From Propionibacteriaceae bacterium (GTDB lineage Bacteria; Actinomycetota; Actinomycetes; Propionibacteriales; Propionibacteriaceae), in the NCBI GenBank assembly GCA_009787035.1, contig WRGV01000134.1, positions 1 through 5,542 of the forward strand: a stretch of DNA of 5,542 nucleotides. The letters are read 5' to 3'. This document shows positions 1-5,178 of the stretch, piece by piece (the first letter of the stretch is position 1; every line of letters begins with the position of its first letter). A program made the translations under genes and the position numbers. The notes beneath the pieces were generated by a model. That model saw only the letters and a list, made by a program, of their open reading frames with translations. It did no database searches and had not been told where the DNA came from.

Positions 1-1
1 G

Positions 2-265
2 CAGCCGATGCCGGTGCTGCCGGTGGGGCGGGCGGTGTGGCGCCCCGACCCGGACTTCTCCACCTCGGCGCAGTGCTGGCTGACCGCCGGCGCACCGCAC
101 CACACGGTCATGTTCACGGCGCCCGGCGCCCGCGAGCTGTTCGCCGATTACGCCCGCATCGCCCACACCGAACTGGCGGTCATCGACGCGTCCACAAGCC
201 CGGATGCCTTCGCCGATCGTCTGTTCTGGAACCAGGCGGCCTATCGGCTCGCCCGTGGGCTGTGA
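2..265 (+). CDS. araA: L-arabinose isomerase, C-terminal fragment (5' part outside window)
   Basis: This is the last 87 residues of an L-arabinose isomerase, the cytosolic metal-dependent enzyme that converts L-arabinose to L-ribulose. The frame is open from base 2, so the gene begins left of the window; family members are about 500 residues. Recognised from the family's C-terminal block: LPVGRAVWRPDPDF, then a CWLTAGAPHHTV segment with the HH pair at bases 98-103, then ELAVIDAST and the closing FWNQAAYRLARGL. In E. coli AraA one of these histidines (His450) is a metal ligand together with two Glu and another His that lie upstream, outside this window. The internal ATG at base 8 is not a start, because conserved family sequence runs through it. 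The gene ends 21 bp before the convergent lacI stop. Identity rests on remembered family sequence, but the match is clear. Confidence 0.93.
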   Translation, partial: QPMPVLPVGRAVWRPDPDFSTSAQCWLTAGAPHHTVMFTAPGARELFADYARIAHTELAVIDASTSPDAFADRLFWNQAAYRLARGL

Positions 266-271
266 CCCATG
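254..271. terminator. Possible hairpin between convergent araA and lacI
   Basis: CGTGGG and CCCATG form a 6-bp stem (one G-T wobble) with a 6-base loop containing the araA stop codon. It sits at the junction of two convergent genes, where a shared terminator would be expected. There is no T-tract on either strand and the stem is short, so this is only a weak candidate; termination could be Rho-dependent or absent. Confidence 0.18.
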
Positions 272-286
272 CCCGGGCGCGCACCC

Positions 287-1318
287 TCAGTTCGGCGGGC
301 AGGTCGAGGCCCGCACGACCAGCGTGGGTGCGACCTGGACCGTCGGCACGGCCTGACCGTCCAGCAGCGCGACGAGCGTCTGGACGCACGCCTGTCCCAG
401 CGTGTTGAAGTCCTGGTCGACGGTCGTCAGCGGGGGGATCAGGAACTGCGAACCGGCGATGTTGTCGAAGCCGACCACCGACACGTCCTGCGGCACGCGC
501 ACGCCCTGCTCCCACAGCGCCCGGATCAGCCCCATGGCGATCTGGTCGTTGGCAGCGAAGACGGCAGTGGGCCGCTCGGGGTCGCAGGCCATGGCCAGGC
601 CGGCGGCGTATCCGCTCTCGGGCTGCCAGTCGCCCATGGCGTACGGCATGGGCTCCAGGCCGGCGGCCCGCATCGCGGCGTCGTAGATTTCGGCGCGCAC
701 CCGGGCGTGGAACTCGTCGGCGGGCCCGGCGACATGGGCGATCCGCCGGTGCCCCTGCTCGATCAGATGCCGCATCGCGGCCTGCGCGCCGGTGCGCTGG
801 TCGACGTCCAGGCCGATCACGCCGGCCTGCGCGGCCGGTCCGGCGGTGACGGCGACCAGCGGCAGCCGGGTGCTGGCGGTCGCGGCCGCGGCCAGCGTCC
901 ACTCGTTGGGGGCGACGACGACCACGCCGTCCACGCCCTGGTCGGCGAACCGCTCGATAGCGGTCGCCATGGCGTCCTGCGTGTAGTCGTGCAGCATCGT
1001 GACCCCGCACCAGTAGCCGGCCCGGCGTCCGGCCGCCTCGATGGCCAGCAGCGCCTGCGATGGGCCGAACAGTTGCGCGTTCGTGACGACGACGCCGAGG
1101 GCGAACATGCGCCGCGATGCCAGGGAGCGCGCGGCCATGTTGCGCCGGTAACCGAGCTGTTCGACGGCGGCGCGCACGCGGGCGCGCGCCTGCGGCGACA
1201 CATGGGGGAAGTCGTTGAGCACCCGCGAGACCGTCTGCGTCGAGACGCCTGCGGCCGCGGCCACGTCGATGATGGACGGGCCACGCGATCCCGAACGCCT
1301 GCGGCGGCTCGTGCCCAT
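287..1318 (-). CDS. LacI-family transcriptional repressor, probable arabinose regulator
   Basis: A complete 343-residue LacI/GalR-family regulator, the usual length for the family. Residues 16-36 (IIDVAAAAGVSTQTVSRVLND) are the N-terminal helix-turn-helix, with recognition-helix residues T27, Q28 and R32 matching LacI Y17, Q18 and R22. Residues 57-70 (YRRNMAARSLASRR) are the hinge helix with the minor-groove leucine at L66. A periplasmic-binding-protein-like effector domain follows from about residue 72 to the end, including the typical VFAANDQIAMGL and VSVVGFDNI stretches. The start at 1318 is supported by a purine-rich ribosome binding site (GAAGGGGG, complement of 1323-1330) 4 bases upstream. 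The gene is convergent with araA and divergent from the sugar kinase. The inference is a repressor relieved by L-arabinose or a pathway intermediate, acting on the flanking genes; the ligand cannot be read from the sequence. It is not related to the GntR-type AraR of Bacillus. Confidence 0.92.
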   Translation of the reverse strand: MGTSRRRRSGSRGPSIIDVAAAAGVSTQTVSRVLNDFPHVSPQARARVRAAVEQLGYRRNMAARSLASRRMFALGVVVTNAQLFGPSQALLAIEAAGRRAGYWCGVTMLHDYTQDAMATAIERFADQGVDGVVVVAPNEWTLAAAATASTRLPLVAVTAGPAAQAGVIGLDVDQRTGAQAAMRHLIEQGHRRIAHVAGPADEFHARVRAEIYDAAMRAAGLEPMPYAMGDWQPESGYAAGLAMACDPERPTAVFAANDQIAMGLIRALWEQGVRVPQDVSVVGFDNIAGSQFLIPPLTTVDQDFNTLGQACVQTLVALLDGQAVPTVQVAPTLVVRASTCPPN

Positions 1319-1335
1319 GCGTCCCCCTTCTGCTG

Positions 1336-1371
1336 TTGTCGGCAGTCTAGTCGGATGGCTTGTCGGCTCGT
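1336..1371 (+). repeat. Three degenerate 12-bp tandem units with GTCGG core
   Basis: Three consecutive 12-base units read TTGTCGGCAGTC, TAGTCGGATGGC and TTGTCGGCTCGT. Each shares the pattern T(T/A)GTCGG, with the cores starting at 1338, 1350 and 1362. They fill the middle of the lacI/kinase divergent promoter region and overlap the candidate lacI -10. They may be binding half-sites for the repressor or another regulator. LacI-family operators are usually dyads with a central CG rather than direct repeats, so the link to this LacI protein is uncertain. Confidence 0.35.
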
Positions 1372-1374
1372 CAC
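1344..1374 (-). promoter_or_regulatory. Candidate lacI promoter
   Basis: Read on the minus strand, TAGACT (complement of 1344-1349) fits a -10 element. GTGACG (complement of 1369-1374) is a partial -35 match with a 19-bp spacer. Transcription would begin near 1337, giving a leader of about 20 bases that includes the lacI ribosome binding site. The -10 placement is reasonable; the -35 is weak. The box lies inside the GTCGG repeat cluster, which would fit autoregulation. Confidence 0.35.
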
Positions 1375-1377
1375 CGG

Positions 1378-1388
1378 GACGGGCCGTC
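1378..1388. promoter_or_regulatory. Perfect 11-bp dyad upstream of kinase RBS, candidate operator
   Basis: GACGG-G-CCGTC is a perfect 5-bp inverted repeat around one central base, ending 8 bases before the kinase ribosome binding site (GGAGG, 1397-1401). A second, overlapping dyad CGTC-N5-GACG spans 1369-1381. The position between a divergent LacI gene and its likely target suits a repressor site, but short GC dyads arise often by chance in DNA of this composition. Confidence 0.25.
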
Positions 1389-1407
1389 GTGGAACCGGAG
1401 GTGTCAG

Positions 1408-2964
1408 ATGAGCTACTACCTGGGCATCGAGTTCGGCTCGACGCGCATCAAGGCCGTGATGGTCGATGAGGGCCACGCAGTGGCCGCGCAGGGTTCGCAC
1501 ACGTGGGAGAACCAGCTGGTGGACGGCCTGTGGACGTACTGCCTGGCCGATGTCTGGACGGGGGTGCAGCACGCGGTGGCCACGCTGTTGGACGACCTCG
1601 CGGCCCGCCACGGCGGCCGGTCCCCAGACATCGCCTGCATCGGCGTCTCGGCGATGATGCACGGGTACCTGCCGTTCGGCGCGGCGGCGGGCGACCAGCT
1701 GGCGGGATTTCGCACTTGGCGCAACACCAACACGGGCGCGGCCAGCGCGGCGCTGAGCGGCGCGCTCGGCATGACGATCCCGCTGCGCTGGTCGATCGCG
1801 CACCTGTACCAGGCGGTGCTGGACGGCGAGCCCCACGTGTCGGGCATCGCGCACCTGACGACGCTGGCCGGATACGTGCACGAGCGGCTCACCGGCGAGC
1901 GGGTGTTGGGCGTGGGCGATGCCTCGGGCATGTTCCCGATCGATTCCGCGACCTGCGATTGGGACGCACCGCGTCTCGACATCGCCCAGGGGCTCCTGGA
2001 CGGGCAGGGCGCGGGCATCCGGTTGCGGGATATCCTGCCGCGTGTGCTGTCGGCCGGCCAGCCGGCGGGGGTGCTGACCGTCGAGGGCGCCCGGCTGCTC
2101 GATCCGTCCGGACGCATCCCGGCCGGGACGCCTTGCTGCCCGCCGGAGGGCGACGCCGGCACGGGCATGGTCGCCACGAACGCGGTGGCTCCGCGCACCG
2201 GCAACGTGTCGGCGGGCACGTCCATCTTCGCGATGGTCACCCTGGAGCGGCCGCTGCCGCACCAGCATCCCGAGATCGACCTGGTCACCACGCCCGTGGG
2301 TGATCCGGTGGCGATGGTGCACTGCAACAACGGCGCGTCCGAAATCGACGCCTGGGCCCGCGTCTTCGGCCAATTCGCGGCCCGCGCCGGCCACGAGGTC
2401 AATCCCGGCCAGGTCTTCGGAACGCTCTTCGAGGCGGCCTTGGACGGCGAACCTGACGGCGGCGGCTTGCTGGCCTACAACTATTTGGCCGGCGAGCCGG
2501 TCACCGGCTTGACGCAGGGCCGCCCGCTGATCGTGCGCGCCCCCGATTCCCGACTCGACCTGCCCAACCTGGCCCGTACCTTGATCATGTCGGCCTTCGC
2601 CACGCTCAGCCTGGGCATGCGCACGCTGACCGATGAGGGCGTCCAGGTCGACGCGCTGCGCGCCCAGGGTGGCATGTTCGCCACGCCCGGGGTGGCCCAG
2701 CGGTTGCTGGCTGCGGCCCTCGGTGTCCCGGTCGAGGTGGCCGCAACGGCCTCCGAAGGGGGAGCCTGGGGCATGGCGGTGCTGGCGGGGTACGCGGCAG
2801 ATTCGCACGGTTTGGGCCTGGCCGATTACCTGGCCCAGGTGGTCTTCGCCCACGAGCAGGTCGCCACGGTGGCACCCGATGAGGCCGACGAGGCGGGCTT
2901 CGCGCGGTTCCTCGACAGCTACCGCAAGGGCCTAGCGATCCAGCGTGTCGCGATGACGCTGTGA
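1408..2964 (+). CDS. FGGY-family carbohydrate kinase, probable L-ribulokinase (AraK type)
   Basis: A 518-residue FGGY sugar kinase that probably phosphorylates L-ribulose to L-ribulose-5-phosphate in the cytosol. The N-terminal phosphate loop is GIEFGSTRIK (residues 6-15). The likely catalytic base is D249 in PPEGDAGTG (245-253). The second phosphate motif is TGNVSAGTS (264-272), and the adenosine-binding region includes QGGMF (420-424) and SEGGAWGMA (449-457). ATG 1408 is chosen because GGAGG lies at 1397-1401 with 6 bases of spacing and family homology begins at MSYYLGIEFG; an in-frame ATG at 1360 lacks both. The sequence closely resembles kinases often annotated as xylulokinase that sit in araA/araD clusters, including the C. 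acetobutylicum ribulokinase AraK as I recall it, rather than classical AraB. A neighbouring araA and a divergent lacI favour ribulose over xylulose. FGGY membership is certain; substrate is inferred from context. Confidence 0.87.
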   Translation: MSYYLGIEFGSTRIKAVMVDEGHAVAAQGSHTWENQLVDGLWTYCLADVWTGVQHAVATLLDDLAARHGGRSPDIACIGVSAMMHGYLPFGAAAGDQLAGFRTWRNTNTGAASAALSGALGMTIPLRWSIAHLYQAVLDGEPHVSGIAHLTTLAGYVHERLTGERVLGVGDASGMFPIDSATCDWDAPRLDIAQGLLDGQGAGIRLRDILPRVLSAGQPAGVLTVEGARLLDPSGRIPAGTPCCPPEGDAGTGMVATNAVAPRTGNVSAGTSIFAMVTLERPLPHQHPEIDLVTTPVGDPVAMVHCNNGASEIDAWARVFGQFAARAGHEVNPGQVFGTLFEAALDGEPDGGGLLAYNYLAGEPVTGLTQGRPLIVRAPDSRLDLPNLARTLIMSAFATLSLGMRTLTDEGVQVDALRAQGGMFATPGVAQRLLAAALGVPVEVAATASEGGAWGMAVLAGYAADSHGLGLADYLAQVVFAHEQVATVAPDEADEAGFARFLDSYRKGLAIQRVAMTL

Positions 2965-2994
2965 GCAACTGGGCTAGTGAAGGTCGGTTCTTCG

Positions 2995-3018
2995 ATGTAC
3001 ATGGGTGCACAAAATGTG
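2995..3018. other. AT-richer kinase/ABC intergenic DNA with two small palindromes
   Basis: The 137-bp gap between the kinase and the ABC operon (2965-3101) is visibly less GC-rich than the flanking genes. It contains an 8-bp palindrome ATGTACAT (2995-3002) and the dyad CACA-AAA-TGTG (3008-3018). A further -10-like TAAGGT lies at 3055-3060, which could start a longer transcript into the ABC operon. I see no convincing terminator for the kinase gene here and no small open reading frame with a ribosome binding site. Confidence 0.3.
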
Positions 3019-3071
3019 ACCGATACGTGTTCGCTCTGGGCATATGTGTGTCGTTAAGGTATTTGGCATTA

Positions 3072-3104
3072 CATGGGGTGCAGTGCTGGTAACGTCACCC
3101 CATG
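3072..3104. repeat. Perfect 9-bp inverted repeat spanning -10 and start codon of ABC ATPase gene
   Basis: CATGGGGTG (3072-3080) and CACCCCATG (3096-3104) are exact reverse complements separated by 15 bases. The right arm ends with the start codon of the ATPase gene, and the extended -10 lies in the spacer. If the transcript begins at the start codon, this is best read as a DNA operator that would block the promoter. If transcription starts further upstream, the RNA could fold and hide the start codon. The repeat itself is certain; the function is inferred. Confidence 0.5.
3087..3101 (+). promoter_or_regulatory. Extended -10 promoter placed for a leaderless ABC transcript
   Basis: TGGTAACGT (3087-3095) is an extended -10 (TG-N-TANNNT). 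Six bases separate the hexamer from ATG 3102, the spacing at which transcription would begin at or beside the A of the start codon. No Shine-Dalgarno sequence precedes that ATG, as expected for a leaderless mRNA, which is common in actinobacteria. TTGGCA at 3063-3068 resembles a -35 but the 21-bp spacer is too long to count on; an extended -10 can function without a good -35. Confidence 0.5.
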
Positions 3105-4013
3105 ATTCTCCCGCAAACACCTGCGGTTATGCTGCGGCAACTGCACAAGAACTTCGGCGATGTGCAGGCCGTGGCCGGCATCGACCTGACGATCAACCCT
3201 GGCGAGGTGGTGGCGTTGCTCGGGCCTAACGGCGCGGGCAAGACGACCACGCTCGACATGGTGCTGGGCCTGGGGGAACCCACGTCGGGCAGTGTGCAGG
3301 TCGGCGGCCTGACTCCGCGCCAGGCGGTCGATGCCGGACGTGTCGCGGCCGTGACCCAGACCGGGGGCCTGCTCTCCGACATCACCGTCTACGACCACAT
3401 CCGCCTGGTGGCCGACCTGTTCGGCTACGGCAAAGACCGCGCCGAGCAGGTGATGCAGCAATCCGGCGTCACCGCCATCGCCAAGCGCAAGGTGCAGGTC
3501 TGCTCGGGCGGTGAGAAACAGCGCCTCAAGCTGGCGATGGCCCTGGTCAGCGACCCGGATCTGATGATCCTGGACGAGCCGACCACGGGCATGGACGTGG
3601 CGGCCCGGCAAGACTTCTGGGCCGACATCCACGACCAGGCCCTCGGCGGGCGCACGGTCATCTTCGCCACGCACTACCTGGAGGAGGCCGACGAGTTTTC
3701 CGACCGCGTCGTGGTGATCTCGTCGGGCAAGATCGTGGCTGACGGGACCACCGCCGAGATTCGCGCGCTGGCGTCCGGACGCAGCGTCCAGGCAGACTTC
3801 GCCTCGACCGAGGCTGCTCAGGCCGCGGCTCAGGGGCTGGCCGGGCTGGTGTTGTCGGCCAAGGCGCAGGGGCCGCGCCTGATTGCGCACGCCGAAGACT
3901 CCGATCCGGTCGTCAAGGCGGTCTTCGCCGCCGGCGGCCACGACGTGTTGGTCGCATCGCTCGGTCTGGAGGACGCCTTCCTCCAGCTCACCCAGCAGGA
4001 GGATGAAGCATGA
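3102..4013 (+). CDS. ABC transporter ATP-binding protein (exporter type)
   Basis: A 303-residue ATPase subunit that powers the permease encoded directly after it. The nucleotide-binding domain spans about residues 8-220, with Walker A GPNGAGKTT (41-49), Q-loop Q86, signature CSGGEKQR (134-141, where LSGGQ is usual), Walker B LMILDE (154-159) and H-loop H191 in ATHYLEEAD. The remaining roughly 80 residues form the extra C-terminal domain common in ATPases paired with ABC-2 permeases (drug, antibiotic or lipid exporters). ATG 3102 is chosen because of the extended -10 six bases upstream. ATG 3129 (residue 10) is an alternative that would still retain the whole ATPase domain. The stop overlaps the permease start by ATGA. 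No substrate-binding protein is encoded nearby, which supports export. The substrate is unknown. Confidence 0.93.
   Translation: MILPQTPAVMLRQLHKNFGDVQAVAGIDLTINPGEVVALLGPNGAGKTTTLDMVLGLGEPTSGSVQVGGLTPRQAVDAGRVAAVTQTGGLLSDITVYDHIRLVADLFGYGKDRAEQVMQQSGVTAIAKRKVQVCSGGEKQRLKLAMALVSDPDLMILDEPTTGMDVAARQDFWADIHDQALGGRTVIFATHYLEEADEFSDRVVVISSGKIVADGTTAEIRALASGRSVQADFASTEAAQAAAQGLAGLVLSAKAQGPRLIAHAEDSDPVVKAVFAAGGHDVLVASLGLEDAFLQLTQQEDEA
3997..4002 (+). promoter_or_regulatory. Strong RBS for permease inside the ATPase gene
   Basis: AGGAGG lies 7 bases before the permease ATG at 4010 and within the last codons of the ATPase gene. It fixes the permease start and contrasts with the absent Shine-Dalgarno at the first gene of the operon, so the two subunits probably initiate translation by different routes. 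Confidence 0.8.
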
Positions 4014-4819
4014 CCGCCGTTCCCGTACAGACCCGATCCACGCATCCGCGCCACGGCATCAGCTGGGTCTACACCGTCATCGAGCTGAAGCGCGCGGCCA
4101 CCCGCGGCGTGACGCTCTTCTTCTGCGTGCTCATGCCCATCATGTTCTACCTGCTCTTCGGGTCGATGAGCGGCATGGACCAGCCCGACGGTCGGGGTAA
4201 CGCCAACGCCGCGATGCTGGCGTTCATGGCCTTCTACGGCGCCTCGATGACGGCGGCCACGCAGGCGCTGACGATCGCGTCCGAACGCCCGTTGGGCTGG
4301 AACCGGGCGCTGCGTCTGACGCCGATGCGGCCGTGGGCCTATATGGTGACTAAGAACGTGACGTCGTTGATTGCCTCGCTGGTCAGCGTGGGCATCCTGT
4401 ACCTCGTGGCGGCGATCGTCAGCCGGGCGCACATGCCGGGCTGGATGTGGCTGGCGGCGGTGGGCATCGCGATGCTGGGCGCGTTGACGTTCGGAGCGCT
4501 CGGCCAGACGATCTGCCTCGCGATCAAGTCGGACGTCGCCACGGGCCTGATCATCCCGATCCTGCTGATCTGCTGCTTCCTGTCGGGTGTGTTCGCGATC
4601 CCGATGTCCGGTGCGTTCTTCGAGGTCTTGCAGAAGATCGTGCCGATGGGCGGCATGGTCAACCTGACGCTGGCGATGTTCGGCCCAAACGTGACGATCA
4701 ACGACACCGGCGGCATGGCGGTGGGGGATTGGCGCATCTGGGTCAACCTGATCGGCTGGATCGTCGTGCTCTTCGCGGCTGCGGGTCTGGCTTGGCGCCG
4801 CGACACCCGGCGCCAGTGA
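4010..4819 (+). CDS. ABC-2 type permease of the exporter
   Basis: A 269-residue integral membrane subunit. A cytoplasmic N-terminal stretch of about 30 residues ends in the amphipathic [11 protein letters not shown] segment. Six hydrophobic segments follow at about residues 33-53, 67-88, 116-137, 145-172, 177-198 and 243-262. The loop [25 protein letters not shown] (91-115) is typical of this ABC-2 group, as is the region around residues 190-215 ending in a KIVPMGGM segment (209-216). It ends in a positively charged RRDTRRQ tail, consistent with a cytoplasmic C-terminus. The ATGA overlap with the ATPase indicates translational coupling. One ATPase and one permease would assemble as a dimer of each. 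Related pairs are often followed by a DesK/DesR-type two-component system; none is seen here, and clpS comes next. Substrate unknown. Confidence 0.91.
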   Translation: MTAVPVQTRSTHPRHGISWVYTVIELKRAATRGVTLFFCVLMPIMFYLLFGSMSGMDQPDGRGNANAAMLAFMAFYGASMTAATQALTIASERPLGWNRALRLTPMRPWAYMVTKNVTSLIASLVSVGILYLVAAIVSRAHMPGWMWLAAVGIAMLGALTFGALGQTICLAIKSDVATGLIIPILLICCFLSGVFAIPMSGAFFEVLQKIVPMGGMVNLTLAMFGPNVTINDTGGMAVGDWRIWVNLIGWIVVLFAAAGLAWRRDTRRQ

Positions 4820-4848
4820 GTCTGCATCCCGCGGTTGTATACAGCGGG

Positions 4849-4860
4849 CACAATAGGGTC
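4849..4860 (+). promoter_or_regulatory. Candidate -10 for a leaderless clpS transcript
   Basis: CACAAT (4849-4854) followed by six bases and ATG 4861 has the same geometry as the ABC promoter. The match to TATAAT is 4 of 6, keeping the important second A and last T. There is no -35 at proper distance. An AGGG at 4855-4858 lies only two bases from the ATG, too close for a normal ribosome binding site. The 41-bp gap after the permease has no visible terminator, so clpS could also receive readthrough. Confidence 0.4.
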
Positions 4861-5178
4861 ATGTGCATCTCCCGGATGTCCATGACCTTGGCACCCCCCG
4901 AGGCAGAAACCGAGCAGAACACGGCGCGCGCCGTGGAGCCTGACGTGCCCTGGATCACCATCGTCTGGAACGATCCGGTCAATCTGATGAGCTATGTGGC
5001 CTACGTCTTCTCCACGTACTTCGGCTATTCGAGCGACCAGGCCGAGGTGCTGATGCTGCGCGTGCATAACGAGGGCCGCGCGGTGGTGTCCCACGGTGGG
5101 CGCGAGCAGATGGAGTGCGACGTCGGCGCGATGCACAATTACGGCCTGTGGGCGACGATGGAGCGTGAGCAGCGGTGA
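4861..5178 (+). CDS. clpS: ClpS, ATP-dependent Clp protease adaptor (N-degron recognin)
   Basis: A 105-residue adaptor that binds proteins with destabilising N-terminal residues and delivers them to the Clp unfoldase (ClpC in actinobacteria) for degradation by ClpP. After a flexible acidic N-terminal tail of about 28 residues comes the full ClpS fold: [17 protein letters not shown] (30-46), [21 protein letters not shown] (54-74), GGREQMECD (79-87) and the C-terminal [10 protein letters not shown] (94-103). N37, D38 and H69 match the residues that hold the alpha-amino group of the N-degron in E. coli ClpS (N34, D35, H66). ATG 4861 is chosen because of the -10-like box six bases upstream; ATGs at 4876 and 4882 also precede the conserved core. 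The frame stays open upstream through the permease gene, but that is a shadow. The stop overlaps the next gene's GTG. Confidence 0.95.
   Translation: MCISRMSMTLAPPEAETEQNTARAVEPDVPWITIVWNDPVNLMSYVAYVFSTYFGYSSDQAEVLMLRVHNEGRAVVSHGGREQMECDVGAMHNYGLWATMEREQR

Noticed and set aside
1360..1407. Upstream ATG giving a 16-residue longer kinase
   Set aside because: No ribosome binding site serves ATG 1360, the extension is not family-like, and GGAGG at 1397-1401 clearly serves ATG 1408.
269..1411. 380-codon plus-strand frame opposite lacI
   Set aside because: It lies entirely across the recognised repressor gene and its translation has the low-complexity composition of a GC shadow; no ribosome binding site was seen.
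817..2853. Long 678-codon minus-strand open frame opposite the kinase and part of lacI
   Set aside because: It is antisense to two well-supported genes, its translation is Arg/Gly/His/Ala-rich with no recognisable domain, and long antisense frames are expected in GC-rich DNA.
2982..3023. Terminator after the kinase from TCGGT (2984-2988) pairing with ACCGA (3019-3023)
   Set aside because: The arms are only 5 bp and 30 bases apart, and no T-tract follows.
3069..3941. 290-codon minus-strand frame opposite the ABC ATPase
   Set aside because: The plus strand carries all the ABC ATPase motifs; the antisense translation has no family features.
4447..4860. N-terminal extension of clpS through the permease gene
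   Set aside because: The frame is open, but the extra sequence is an out-of-frame reading of the permease and is not ClpS-like; the conserved ClpS core begins after 4861.
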